A stretch of DNA of 64,000 nt from Gonapodya prolifera JEL478 (GCA_001574975.1 KQ965737.1:536288-600287), one strand, 5' to 3'; shown: positions 45,862 to 59,726, numbered from the stretch's first letter. Notes: generated by a model not told the origin, from the letters alone. Numbers and translations: made by a program.

Positions 45862-47753
45862 ATGTTGCCAATGTGGACTCCCGCTGGCGGCGACCCGGCG
45901 GCACTCCTCGTCGAGGCGGCAGAGTCCGGGGACTCTTCCCTTGTGCGTGCTCTGCTGGAGGCGGGCGCAGACCCAAACTCGCGGAAAACCGTGACGGTGA
46001 AATGGCGGACACCAGGTAAAGGCAGCATCTCCTCGCAAGACGACACAGCAGAGTGTGAGTCTGTACTTGGAATAGCGTTGAGAGAGAGACGGCTGGAAGT
46101 TCTGGATGTTTTACTGGCGACTGACGGTGGGTTCCCTTCCATAAGTGGCTTGTCTCCCTCGTGGCGCTAAATTCCATCCACCGCACAGGTACCGACATTA
46201 ACGCGCCAATATCCTGGCGTGTTCCCAACTCTGTCTCACTGCCCTCTGTTTCGGGGACCAGAGCCGAGAATCTGTGGCGGGAAAGCCCGAATTGGTACTT
46301 TCCATCCTCGCTCGATTTGGCGCTTACCCTGTGGTCCGAGTCGGCACCAGCAAGCCAAAAAGCCTGGAATCTTCCCGGAGGATCTGTTATTGCTGACCCC
46401 AGCGCTCCGTCTACGGGAGAGACCTGGGTAGCTCGCAATCTCGAGCCCAACAACGAAGTGGTGAAGAGGTTGCTCCTGCACGGAGCACGCGTGACCTCGA
46501 CCAGCCTTGAGCGCGCCCAGGAGCTGGCTATCGGACGAGATGGAATGGGTCTTCCTTGCGCTCCTCAGCCTGAGTTTTTGGCCCTCTTGGAAGCGCAGAA
46601 TGAGCTGGATGGAGCCATTCCGGATGACAGTTTCACCGCACTGCCACCCATTATCCCGGTTCCTATCCCTCTCCTTAGTGCGGGACTGGGGAAGGATGAC
46701 GTTTCCTGGGTGGAAGATCCTATAGGTGCCTTTGGAACGTTATCCCGTGGCCCAAAGGCGGGAGCAACATCATCGTTTTCTGACGAGGGGAATTCCACTG
46801 TCGTTCTTTCGACAGCAAGGGGCGTAGACTCCGAGCAATTATCGTCAGTTATGGCATCTACAGCTTACATTCCGTCACTGCCACGGGAGAGGCGTTCCTC
46901 GTCACCGATTGAAGGAGCCTTGCTTGACACGGCAACTCCCCTCAATCCAGCAGAATCTCTCAAAATATCGAACAAAATTCTTCTGGATCAGCTTTCAGTG
47001 ACGTTTCGGGAGTTGCGCGAAGTGCGAGAAAAAGTTCGCGCCCTTGGCGGGAACAGTCCTCTGAGCACTGGGAGCGGATCAACAACCGCTTCCACAGAGC
47101 CGCCAATCATCACAGCTCTCCGCCGTCACCACTCTCTCCTTTCCCGTCAGCATTCAAGGATGGGGCGCCTTGTCTCGGGATACCGTGATTACATTTCAGG
47201 ATCGTGCAACTTGGTACATGCCGGTCATGCACACACCAGGAGGGAGGCAGACGAAATGGATATTCATCGGGGGGACGCATTGGGCCTGGAGAAGAGATGG
47301 GGCGATGGCTGGGCTACAGTAAGTGGTTGCCACCCCGTGTGTAGTTGTAAAACCCACTCAAAATTGCGTGATTCACAGGGTATCAACTATACCACCTCTT
47401 CTCGCGGCACGTTCCCGATTGGGTGCATCACAGAGCGGGCGCCGGCGCATCCGCAACGATATCGTCATTTTGTCCCCCCGCGATCCCGGTCACACTCGTT
47501 GCCTCCCCAAAAGGCACCATCGGAAACGGCCCCTCCTGTATCATCAAGGTATTCTGTTCACGAAACTCCGGGAACGTGGACCGCCTCCAACAGCACTTCT
47601 GTGCTTGGGACCCCAGGGACGTGGGGGACTGCGACTACTGGACTGACACAGTCAGGGCCGAGGCGCGTTGTCAGGTACGCTTTAGGAGGTGACAACAGCA
47701 GCTCGGGACGAGCAAGTGCAAGTGAAGCAGGAGCAGGCGTGAGGGCCGCGTGA
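45862..47753 (+). CDS. Ankyrin - SH3-like protein, copy C
   Basis: Three exons (45862-46126, 46189-47318, 47379-47753) give 589 residues. The ankyrin module has ALLVEAAESGDSSLVRALLE and AGADPNSR, the VLGIALRERRLEVLDVLLA unit, a Trp-containing linker, and VVKRLLLHGARVTSTSLERA followed by PEFLALLEAQ. The middle is mostly low complexity with one short helix-forming segment (ILLDQLSVTFRELREVREKV). The SH3-like domain is NLVHAGHAHTRREADEMDIH, RGDALGLEKRWGDGWAT and RGTFPIGCI. Intron positions and phases match copies A and B. The SH3 lacks some aromatic ligand-binding positions usual in classical SH3 domains (HAGHAH replaces ALYDY), so peptide binding may be altered. Function unknown. Confidence 0.83.
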
Positions 47754-47909
47754 TGGAGGTTTACAAGACACATTTTCGGAGAGACGGATTTTGAGTTTTT
47801 TGAATGCACGCAATCGGCACGCCAGAAGCAGAACACTGCCACTACGTAGCGTAAGACATACCCACGCAATTATGACACGGTTCACTTCACTTATAAGAAC
47901 ACATTAAAA

Positions 47910-48585
47910 CTAATATGAACTGCTTTTCGGACTCGGTGGGGAGAAAAGTGCGAGTGTCCAAGTTGGAACTGCCGACGTTTGGTCTGCCCGCGGTGCCCCA
48001 TTGTCCGGATCGCTTCTCTCTATCATGGCGTTGCCTATTTGTGAGAACATATTCTGCGGACGTTGCAATATTGTGGGAGACGTAGGAATTGTGTCGGGAG
48101 GAGCACGTGATGGAGATGTTGGCCAGGAGAGCGTGCTCCACCGCGAGTGTATGGTGTCAACGACGAAAAATTCATTCGACATTTCCGCTCGTGCGGCAAG
48201 AGCACGTATTGGGGAGGTGATGGTGGGGGAGGGGGTGACAATGTCTTCGAGAGCTTGGCACGCTGGTGTCGTAAAGGATTTGAATACTAAAATCTTACTT
48301 ATTCATATGAACAGTGAACTCACCTGCTTCCTCCTGCTTGGTCTTTCGTCTTTGCTTTCTAGAAATCCCGAACGCGACTAGCAACAGAGCAAGGACAACC
48401 ATGGAAAGTCCCACAACAACTCCAATGACTAGCACATTCGTGTTGCCATCGGGTCTCGACGCTACAATTCCATTCGTGAATGTAATGGGTGGCTGTGGCT
48501 CAGGTGTTGGCGAGGGGTAAGCGGATCCAGTCCATGTCCGTGTCCAACTGGTTAAGACATCCGTGGAGTTTACTGGCGCAGCCAT
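47910..48585 (-). CDS. Single-pass membrane protein with short ectodomain
   Basis: Two exons (48324-48585 and 47910-48262) give 204 residues in phase. A Ser/Thr/Pro-rich N-terminal segment of about 50 residues carries N-glycosylation sequons (NST) and no signal peptide. It is followed by one strongly hydrophobic helix (VLVIGVVVGLSMVVLALLLV) and a basic stop-transfer RKQRRKTK. The C-terminal part is Ser/Pro-rich and probably cytoplasmic. The layout is that of a small type III membrane protein or wall-sensor-like stub. I do not recognise the family. It diverges from the Zn2Cys6 gene across 432 bases. Confidence 0.65.
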
Positions 48586-49017
48586 GGCATCCAAATTGAG
48601 AAGCAGAAGAAGGAGGGCGTTATTGTTGCCATTGATCGGCGTCTCTACCTTTCAACACCAAAAACCCCTTTTTCTTTTAGTGTGACAAAAGAAAAACGGT
48701 CCCACGATTGGACGTTTCACCTCCCACATTCTTGCTCGTAGCTGGCGAACTAGGGCTAGCCTTGTCTGGATGCGAACGGTGCAAATATGTAGTTTAGTCA
48801 TGCACATATACAAACACCTTGACATCATATTTTCTGACGGTTTGTGGGAGCGCATATTTCACAGAAATAGAGGGGACCACAAGATGTAGACAAGCCAACT
48901 TTTTCCACAATGTGTGTTATCGAAGTCTCCCAGGTGCCGGTGTGTTGTTTGTTTTTGGTGCTGAAGGATCTCCAAAATTTTACCGACCGTCGCTCGGAGT
49001 TTTTCTGCAATTCTTCG
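48586..49017. promoter_or_regulatory. Divergent promoter region
   Basis: It separates the membrane protein on the minus strand from the Zn2Cys6 factor on the plus strand and must hold both promoters. No coding sequence or named motif was recognised. Confidence 0.45.
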
Positions 49018-51588
49018 ATGGAGGTGGACGACGCATCGAGCGCAGCGAATTGGGTGGCGATCGAAGACTCATCGTTGCCGGGGGGCATGAAGGAAGGGCC
49101 GGTGAAGAAGGTCTGTGTGGATTCGCCGAGACTTTTTGCGGGGAAACTGCTCGAGGATTCCGTGGATGGACTGATGCGGGTTCTGAACGTTCTTTTCTTT
49201 CGTGTTAGGCCTGCGAACGATGCCAGCAGAAGAAAACAAAGTGCGTGTGCGGTCACTGGAAATCCCGCTGAGGGGGAGGCGACCAGTTAATCTCGCCGGC
49301 GATCTTTGAGTCTCGCGCGATTCGTCTCGCCATTGCCTAACTCAGTGTCGTTCATCTATCGGCGTTCCCCTGTATCAACGTGATGTCCCCCAACATGGCC
49401 CGACAGGTGCGATGGCAGGAAGCCACGATGCTCATCGTGTATGCTCAAGAATCTTCCCTGTAATTTCAACTGGTGAGTGGAATATTACCGACAATAGCTA
49501 CTTTGTGGGGCTGGCGTGACTTTGGGGTTGTTGAACTTGTTGCACTGAGTGGTGACATGGACATGAACATTTTGCAACTAAAATCGCCCATCCAAATGGC
49601 CTAAACAACGAGGGAGTCAAGCAGTGGAAATTTGAAGTGACCCAACGTGGTCTCATCATGTTTTTGTGCTATCTTTGCTGTCGTTTGACATGTATTTGAT
49701 TCCAGGGTGGCCAAAAAGCGAGGGCCTGCTAAAGGCTGGAAGAAAGCCAAGGCAGACGCGGAGGCGCAAGCTCAGGCATCACACTCATCTCCGACGTCGT
49801 CACAAGCACCTCTTCAATCTGGGCACACGTTTCGCAATGGCGGAAACTCCATGGGAGGAGGATACGGAGAATACCCACACGCCACAAACTACCCCTACTC
49901 TGGAAACTATCCAGCCGCAGACAACTATTATCGAAGTGTCCCTAATGGTTCTATCCAGGGTGGGATACCTGCTTACCTTGCTCCCCCACCAAACCCATAC
50001 GCGCCGGGACACCCAGGGCTCCTGCGCACAACGTCGGACCCGTCATCCATCACGGGGTCAGATAGCGCCTCTATTAAGTATGGGGACGGTGACAATGACG
50101 ACGACGAGGATGAGCTGGCGACGTTGCCCGTTGCTCCTTCTGCCGACGAAATGGGAGAACGTGCTTCAGGTTCCTCCGCAACTCTTCCGCGGAATGATTC
50201 CGACGCAGACTCGACGGATTCCATCGTGTCTTCCCTGAGGTCGCGTTCCCCCCGTCGCAGATCGGGCCCACCTCCCCCGAACGTGGCTTCTTCACCTGGT
50301 TCCGTTGGTGGAGGGGCACTCAATAGTCGCGGCAAAGCTCGCAGCCCCGCTCCTTATGATATCCCTCCTCCACGAGGCCTTCGCGGCCGCGTGTCCTCCG
50401 ACCCTCGCGCAGGGCCATATGGGGGGGGGAGGGGCGGAAACCCCGGCGCTCATTCCCCCCAATCGCAAATGTGGCCGGCACCTGGGAGGTCCGCCACTGC
50501 GAGTCAAGCGATACGTGGGCGGAGATCTGGCCACGGTGGAGGGGATGAGGAAGTTGTGGACATTCTGACGTCAATGGGAAGAGGCGTGCCGACAATGAAC
50601 ACGGCCCAAAGCTTTAGCGGGCCCGCACCGCCAGTCGGAGGAGGGTGGTGGCAAGGGTCTCCAGGATATTGGGGAGCCCCTTACGGATACCCGTCTTATC
50701 CTCCACAGCAACCCCCGTACGGGACCGAGTGGTATGGAGCAACGGGAGATCCTTACGGTGAGAATGACAGTTTCTTGCGAAATTGACGACACCTTCATTT
50801 GATTATCTTTTCCAGCCCAAGATCCCCGAAATTCTTTCTATGCGCCTCCTTCGTATCCACGGACGGGGGGTTTCCTTCAAGCCCCTACAGATTACAACCC
50901 TCCACCGTTCCCCGTTCATCCGGCTCCACCGCCACCAGCCGTTCCGCGTTTAGACCCATCATCACTCGGATCAGACCCTATGATCAATTCCGCTCGTAGT
51001 TCAAGCGGAGGTGGTCTTGCGAAATTACCTTCCGTTTCCTCCCTGCTGAGCCAGCTCGATGGAGCCTCAATGTCGGACCAACCCGTGACCACGTCGGCGA
51101 CTGCATCACCATTCATTCCCAACTCTGCAACGTCAAGTCCCAACGCGTCACCCATTGCTTCGACTCGCCCGCCAAATCAGCACTGGCGTGGACCACACCG
51201 GTCGTCAACCGACGGCTCCTACAATTTGACGAGCTCCACAGTATCCCCTGTATTGGGCCTGTCGCCCATGTGGGACAAGACGCAAGGACATTTTCCTGGT
51301 CATAGCCTGGGATCCCATGGAGGGTATTCAGTAGCAGCCCCTCAGCAACCAGCTGGATCTCTACTGCAAGGTCAGGCTGTACCGCCCAACTTCGCTAGCG
51401 GACCATCTCCGAGGCGAGGGAGTGCGCCTCCCCCGTCAACTGCCCCTTCTGGCCCAGACTTGTCCAAGATGGATGACGATAGAGTAATGGAGGCAATCCT
51501 AGCGGCGGGAACTGCAAACGGAGGCGAAGGAGGGAAAGGATGGGATGGCGTGCAAGGCGCTTTGGCTGAAATCGCAATGCTTGTTTGA
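49018..51588 (+). CDS. Zn2Cys6 (zinc cluster) transcription factor
   Basis: Fungal-specific DNA-binding regulator, nuclear. Five exons (49018-49110, 49209-49240, 49407-49472, 49706-50757, 50816-51588) total 2016 bases (671 residues). The zinc cluster is assembled only after splicing three exons: KKACERCQQKKTKC, then DGRKPRCSSCMLKNLPC. The six cysteines show the spacing 2-6-6-2-6. The linker VAKKRGPAKGWKKAK follows, typical of this class. The remaining roughly 600 residues are low complexity, rich in Ser, Pro, Gly and Tyr, with acidic patches (DDDEDELA). No middle homology region is seen. Target genes are unknown. Confidence 0.9.
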
Positions 51589-52350
51589 TGTACCCATATA
51601 ACATATAGGACGACGGACGTTACCTTTGAAAATCATTTCGCACGTTACGTAACCAAAATGGCCACACTTTATTGTAGGAAATACGCAAAGGCGCATGCCC
51701 AGCTGCAGCATTTGTCGAGGACCAGAAAGAAAAGTTCATACTACGGAGCAATATTCTCTTGCGCTGCTTCCACGATATTTGCGTTTACAACAGATCTGTC
51801 AAAAGCAGATGACTCTCGCCTCTTTGAATTCAGTGAATATGTGATGAGGCAAACCGTTTCTATTGGGTCGCCGCGTTGACTGCTACCGCCTCCCTCACCA
51901 CAAACTCCCTTCCTCCCAAGGACCTTCTTCTTCCCTTTCTTAGTCTGAATAGGTAGTTTACATGGAAGGTTGTGACTATCTAAATATCTGGTGATCTCCA
52001 GCCCCGCCCCTTCCTCCCCTGCGATATTCCCGAAACGTGGAGATCACCATTTCTTGATTGGAAGCAGTCTCCTACGGTGCGTCGTCACCGTCCTCTTCCT
52101 CAAGGCGTCAATAGCAATGTCATCAAAGCCCAGCACGATGACTGACTCTCCCCTGATGTAACCCGGCACGGGTCCGACTCGGCCAGTGCGCTTTAAGCAA
52201 GCTTAAGCAGTTGATGCTTTCGAGTGACACGAGGGTAACAGTGCGTCCTTGCTAATTCCGGGGTGGGAAAGAGCATAATAACGTCAGCTGTATGACAACA
52301 GGTATTTGAAATATAACTGTGGGAAAGGCTCTTGAATGATTTTTGGTTCC
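51589..52350. other. Intergenic region
   Basis: 3' flank of the zinc-cluster gene and a further stretch of about 600 bases. Short frames exist but none is convincing. No RNA gene or repeat was recognised. Confidence 0.5.
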
Positions 52351-52929
52351 TCATTCCGTCACGTGTGATGGAGGTTCAAAACCCCAAGTGATTTGGAGAG
52401 GAATCAGATAATTCAAGTCCCCACCAACGTTGTTGAACGCCACGGACAGTTCCCGCAGGTTCTCGAGTGCGGGGAAGTCGTCATCGAGGTATGGGAACCA
52501 TATCAGAAAACAATGGTGTATCAAGGATTAACATTCTATGCAATGTAAGCTTTCTCTGGGACTGGGGATCGCACTGCTCAGCAACTCAGTTGGGTCGACA
52601 TCAGAATCAAACTTTATTTGTGTGTTGAAACTTGTTTGTCTCCTGACTCGACGGATTTGCCGCAAGGAGAGCAAGCCAAGGAAGCTCGAGTTGAGAGATC
52701 TTTGCGTGGAGAGCTTGCGGTCCAAGGGACATGAGCCGAACAATGCGCATTGCACACCACCAAAACGAGACTCACATTTCAAGCGAATCGCTTGGAACTC
52801 GAGAAAGTCACCTGTTTCCTCCTTCAACACAAGAAACGTGCTGTAACTGCCGTCGCAGTCTCCTTCTGTTCCCACCCCGTCTCGCTTCGCACTCGTCTTC
52901 GCCCTCGACCTCAGCGGGCTGAACTCCAA
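52351..52929 (-). CDS. Possible small leucine-rich gene, unassigned
   Basis: Two minus-strand stretches look coding. One, at about 52530-52900, contains SYSTFLVLKEETGDFLEFQA and FLGLLSLRQIRRVRRQTSF. The other, at about 52351-52510, contains DDDFPALENLRELSVAFNNV and GGDLNYLIPLQITWGFE and ends at a TGA. They would need an intron near 52510-52560, for which I see only weak sites. No ATG was found for the first part. The leucine spacing is reminiscent of leucine-rich-repeat or F-box-type proteins, but this is speculative. It could be chance, or a 3' fragment of a decayed gene. Confidence 0.3.
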
Positions 52930-52954
52930 GATTTAGCCGACCGACTGGGATTGA

Positions 52955-53604
52955 ATGCCCCCATCATTTCGCGCGAGTCACTGGGATCCGGTTCTCATCA
53001 TCGGCCAGATCGTCTGTCTCCAAACGGCGTGGTACCTGTCGCTCGCGGCCGTGCAGTCTCTGCTGCACATACTTGCTGCTGCTCCATGGACTCCCGACAT
53101 CCTTTTCAACTGGTCAGCCACGCGTTTAGACACCGCGCTGGGATGGGCGGTGATCTTCGGTGACCTCTTGGCCGCCTGCTTCGGGTGAGTGGAGTGATCC
53201 AAGTTCAACCAACGTTGGAGTGTCTGAAATGGGAAGCATCCTCCAGCTGCTTCCTGCTGCTATGGATAGTGGAGAGGACTCGGCTATGCCTGGACTTTGC
53301 CGGCACCCTTCACTTGATTCATCTCAGCGTTGTCTCCTTTCACACTGGATCACTGCCAGTCTCGCTCACCTGGTATTTGACATTTTTGGCGTCATGTGTC
53401 ATCATGGTTGTCGGTGGAGAGCATCTTTGCATGAAATACGAGATGGAACCCATAGCTCTGTCTGGTGGCGGAGTTGGTGCAGTTAAACGGAAGCAGTCAT
53501 CACGGAGCATAACCGAGGCCGAGATCGAACTTCTTGCAATACAAGAAGATGGAGGGTCTTCATCGCAGCGTCAGAGTAGCGAGTCACAGGGTCGGTCATC
53601 GTAG
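52955..53604 (+). CDS. SYS1: SYS1 Golgi membrane protein
   Basis: Four-span Golgi protein that recruits the Arl3/ARFRP1 GTPase to the trans-Golgi network. Exons 52955-53184 and 53247-53604 give 195 residues. The N-terminus FRASHWDPVLIIGQIVCLQT is the family hallmark. The splice joins LAACFG to CFLLLWIVERTRLCLDF, the conserved third segment, and HLIHL and GGEHLCMKYEMEPI follow. A Ser-rich cytosolic tail extends beyond the usual end. It is convergent with PUP2, with only 57 bases between the stops. Confidence 0.93.
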
Positions 53605-53661
53605 CTAGCTTCGCGTACATTCGTGCCATGTAGTACTCATTTGCAATGATTTGTATTATTT

Positions 53662-55143
<1,482 letters not shown>

Positions 55144-55209
55144 TTGATTTTAATTGCGGTGCTAACGCAAGTCAAGCGAAGCGGCCTCCAATCCACTATA
55201 ATATCCTTT

Positions 55210-56895
55210 TTAAGACTCCAAATTATCTTGAAGATTACTCAACGAAGTAACGAAGAACATAGCTAAGTCCACCCACGCCTGTGCCCTGATGCTAACAAAT
55301 AGTCTCTTTGTACCCCAACCATAGTACCAGCTCCTCTCCAGTGCCGCCTGACTTGCCACGTCCGCGACACTCTTTCGCCGTCTTGCTGACCGCTTTCCAC
55401 CTTCTTCATCCACCAAGCGTTGTGCGCAGTCGAGCACACCAGAGTATGGAGCTTGCCGAAGTTCCACCAAAGTACGAAATTCTCGCTCCTGTCGCACCCC
55501 AGGGTCGATCTGACATTGCAGCCGGCGCCGAACGGTTTCAATCGGGAGTGTAATGAGCAGATCTGACAAGTTCCACAACAGCTCGCAAAGGTTATAAAGG
55601 AACGGCCGCTCCTCAGATTTCAATCCTAGGCCACGCTCGATGAACAATTCTGAGCAGTGCTTGAAGATGCTTTTGGAAGTGTGGAGAAGAATCGATGCAT
55701 ACAGATTGGTACCGGTAAAGAACACCGAAATTCCTTCTTCGTGTCTGATTGTCCAAAGGGCGTGGAAGGTATTGTTGTACTTTCTAGAAGATGGTGACAC
55801 TGTTTGGACGATTAGTCTGGAAGGCAATTACGTGTGTTGTGTATGAAAATCGCCATTGAGGAAGAAATGCTTGCACGCTCACCGCGTTCGCACCAGTTCG
55901 AGTGGACTTAGCAACACACCAGTTACAACTCGACTTGCAAGCAATGTAAACACATTAGGCAGCGGTCGATCCAAATGTATCAGAGGGATCGATTCGTCTG
56001 GAAGACCCAACATGTCATTGAGGGAACCTTCGAGTGTTGGTTGAACAACCAATTCCATCATTTCCCGGAGCCAATGAGCGACGTGTCCTTTCGGATCATA
56101 CGGACGTTTCATTTGTACTCGTGTCTCAGACAAGGTCACCGTGGTTACGACTCACCCTTCCACATCGACATCAAACCTTCATCGGGCTGACGCCAAATGT
56201 TTGACAACGTATCGAAGAGAGATCCATCCTGAGGAGGAAGTTGATACTGGGGCCGCACGGGATCTGAGAGAGAAAAGGTGGTGCGAACGAGGTAGCCCTG
56301 TTCGTCTACAACGATGGCTGAACCAGGTCCTGTCACTACAGCTGGGGCCGTCGCTTGAGCATAAATTGAGTCCGCGAGCTCCGACACATTATCCCCGTCT
56401 CCAGTAGACGATGCATCACCGTTTGAGGACTGAGGCCATTTGATGTGTGTGTCATCAAAGGAATGCGATTCATTCGTAGAAATGAGGAATGACTCACGTC
56501 TGCACCATCAGCTGGACTGCCACTGTTGTCATCGTCTCCGTCTCCGTCTCCTTGGGTCGGCAAAGATTCCAGACGATGCTGAACGCGCACAACGAAGTCG
56601 TCACATGGAATATAGTTGACCTGTTCGTGAGCGATGATTGAGAAACCATGTGGATTGCATCTGACAATATCCCAGACGGGACGCTAAAGGAAAGATATCC
56701 TCCCATAAATCGATTTGTGATTCACGTACTTGCTGTAGAATTTTGGCAACATGAAACGGTGCTATCAAGGCTTGAGTGAAGAACTTGACTGCACCGAACA
56801 CGACAAGGTCTCTGAAGCGGGAAAACAAAAAGTTAGCTCGAGTATTATCCCAATCTTCTTGCCACTTACCCCAAACCGGCATCTTCCTCATCCAT
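55210..56895 (-). CDS. UGO1: UGO1-like mitochondrial fusion protein (carrier fold)
   Basis: Outer-membrane member of the mitochondrial carrier superfamily (yeast Ugo1, animal SLC25A46), acting with Fzo1 and Mgm1 in mitochondrial fusion. It starts with a short exon MDEEDAGLG (56895). The next exon begins DLVVFGAVKFFTQALIAPFH. Later parts are QPDEGLMSMWKG, then VTGVLLSPLELVRTR with the carrier PxE/D motif, an IRHEEGISVFFTGTNLYASI repeat, and LLITLPIETVRRRLQCQ. It ends at a TAA (55210-55212). An insert of charged, low-complexity sequence precedes the second carrier unit. Six or so introns. It is divergent from CCT1. Confidence 0.85.
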
Positions 56896-57072
56896 TCCGA
56901 TTGAATTCAACAGGAGTTCTTCAATTCACGGTCGTGACCAAAGCTAAAAACAACTCCGGCGTTCGATTCATTCCCCTCCAAGTTGTCTTTCTTGTCCGCC
57001 ATTCATTGTTCCAATCCAGTGGAAACCATTGCCCTCTCCCCCTGAATTCTACTTTCGTCTTCAACCACCGAG
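56896..57072. promoter_or_regulatory. Compact bidirectional promoter, UGO1 and CCT1
   Basis: Only 177 bases lie between the two start codons. A CCAAT sequence is present near 57011 on the plus strand. The short spacing implies overlapping core promoters. Confidence 0.5.
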
Positions 57073-59524
57073 ATGGAGAAACCAAAAGCCCTTGCAATTG
57101 GCGGACAGCGTGTCTCTGGGCAGGATGTGCGACAACAAAACGGTGAGCTGGATTCACTGTTTTAGTGTTATCGGAGAGGGAGGCTGGGGGAGGAATGAAA
57201 TGCCTTTCTCTGCTAACACGCTTTCTTGTCCCACCCCAATTTTTGATTCGACCGTTTTCGCTCTTAACGTCCTTCCTGCGCATTAATGTTACGCATACGT
57301 GATGCTTTTGGCCGCTCGAATTCGAACTGTGACTTATATTCGCTCACATCTAGTGCTTGCCGCTATGTCAATCGCAAACATTGTAAAGAGCTCACTTGGT
57401 CCCGTTGGGCTGGACAAAATGATTGTCGATGATATTGGGGTGAGTGTTTTCAACGAATTTTTTGGCGAAGTAAGTGTTTCATTGACATGTGGGCAATAGG
57501 ATGTTACCATTTCCAATGATGGTGCCACCATCCTGCGCCTTCTTGAGGTGGAGCACCCGGCGGCCCGTGTTCTTGTCGAACTTGCTCAGCAACAGGACAA
57601 GGAGGTTGGCGACGGCACTACAAGTGTAGTGATCATTGCGGCGGAGTTACTGAAGAGGGCAAACGAACTCGTCAAGAATCGAATTCATCCCACGACAATC
57701 ATTTCAGGATACAGGTAAGCGAGAATGGCAATCAAGTCAACGTAGATTAAAACTGGAACTTATTTGCTATTCAAACGGGGAAACCGGATGGACCCTCTTT
57801 TGTTTTTCAATGATCACAACCTGACGTCTTTTGTCGCTGTCCAGGCTCGCGTCGCGGGAAGCAGTCAAATACGTCGCTGACCAGTTATCTACCAAAGTGG
57901 ATGCTTTGGGACGCGACTCCCTCGTCAACGTGGCGAAAACGAGCATGAGCTCCAAAATAATTGGAAGGTGATGTTTTTTGATACTGACCGAATCGATGGT
58001 CGCTCATTTCTATTTCAATCTAAGTGACGACGAGTTCTTCGCTAATATGGTGGTGGACGCACTCCAACTCGTGAAGCACACGAACCCAAGGGGAGAAACC
58101 AAGTATCCTGTGAAAGCGGTCAACATTCTCAAAGCACACGGCAAAGGCGCCCGGGAGAGCGTTCTTGTTCGCGGCTATGCCCTCAACTGCACAGTAGCGT
58201 CCCAAGGTAAGTTCAAATTAAGTCATTCAAACTTCACACTGTTTTGAATTGTCATTCCCCGCCCCCCCACCTATCTGCTTTCTTCGGTGGGAGAAGGTAT
58301 TCGAACGCAGGTGAAGGGTGCCAAAATTGCATGTCTGGACATAAACCTGCAGCGGGCTCGCATGGCCCTGGGTGTGCATATCGTTATTGATGATCCCAAC
58401 AAGCTTGAAGACGTGCGGCGAAAGTGAGTAGGTGCCGTTGCACACATTTCGAGTCAAATGACACCTCTGCGCAATCAATAACAGAGAGATAGACATCACG
58501 ATGGATCGAATTAAGAAGATTCTTGATGCTGGTGCCAACGTTGTCCTCACCACAAAGGGCATTGATGATCTGTGTCTCAAAGCGTTCGTGGAGGCCGGCG
58601 CGATGGCAGTGCGACGAGTAAAGAAGGAGGACTTGAAGCGGATCGCACAAGCCACAGGAGGTATTTGTTGTGCGAAGTTTTGTTGCTTGGTCATCATCAT
58701 AACGTATTTCTGAAAACTAGCGACGTTGCTCTCCACACTTGCAAACCTTGAGGGAGAAGAATCATTTGAATCCAGCTACCTGGGCTACGCCGAAGAAGTT
58801 GTTCAGGAAAGGGTGTCGGATGATGAACTTATTTTGGTGAAGGGTACAAAGGCCCATACCTCAGCTTCGATCATTTTGAGAGGAGCCAATGACTATATGC
58901 TGGATGAAATGGAGCGCTCGGTGCACGACTGCCTCAGTGCAGTCAAGAGGACTTTGGAAAGCGGGTCCGTGGTTCCTGGTGGGGGTGCTGTGGAAACAGC
59001 ACTTAATATTTACTTGGAAAACTTTGCTACCACGGTGGTGAGTGCTTCGTTCTCGTTTTACCCTTTGCGTGTTGTAATTGGTATTTCTTATCTCTCAATA
59101 CAGGGCTCACGGGAGCAGCTCGCCATCGCAGAATTTGCAAACGCACTTCTTGTGATCCCCAAGACTCTGGCGACCAATGCTGCCCGAGATTCGACCGACC
59201 TTGTTGCAAAGCTACGTGCATACCATAATGCCGCTCAATCTTCACCCGCCGACGAGCGCAAAAAGGCATTGAAATGGACAGGTCTGGAGCTTATCAACGG
59301 TACCGTCCGAGACAACATGAAGGCCGGTGTCCTTGAGCCATCAATGTCCAAGGTAAAAATGATCAAAGCAGCAACTGAAGCGGCAATCGCCATTCTCAGA
59401 ATCGATGACTTTTTGAAGTGGGTGCAATCTTCCACCTTGCGCTTCAAAATGTTACCCCAACTGCATAATTTGCAGGCTCGACAAACCTCCGCAACAAGGA
59501 GACCCACACGACGGTCTCGAGTAA
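57073..59524 (+). CDS. CCT1: TCP-1 chaperonin subunit alpha
   Basis: Subunit of the cytosolic CCT/TRiC chaperonin that folds actin and tubulin. Exons 1 and 2 are 57073-57142 and 57354-57439 and join as [18 protein letters not shown]. Group II signatures follow: [17 protein letters not shown], then [109 protein letters not shown] and [15 protein letters not shown]. The last exon encodes [15 protein letters not shown] before a TAA (59522-59524). The alpha subunit is chosen from the N-terminus and the substrate-binding region ([16 protein letters not shown]). About ten introns. Confidence 0.95.
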
Positions 59525-59726
59525 GAATTAATGCGGAGCAGTCGTGAGGCGCAGTCGTCGAGCAGTCGTCGCAAATAAAAAAGTTGCAAATGTACACTTC
59601 AAGCTAGTCATTCCCTGATCACCCACAGCAACTCCCATGCTCGATGATGGGAAATCCTCGAATGGCATTGCCGCATTTGCGGACGCTCGGCCAGGCTATC
59701 GACGCCCACTCCGTTCCTTTCAGGAC

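Noticed and set aside
53185-53604. Independent gene starting near 53185
   Set aside because: Its first residues are SYS1 intron sequence. Splicing to 53247 restores the SYS1 family sequence in phase.
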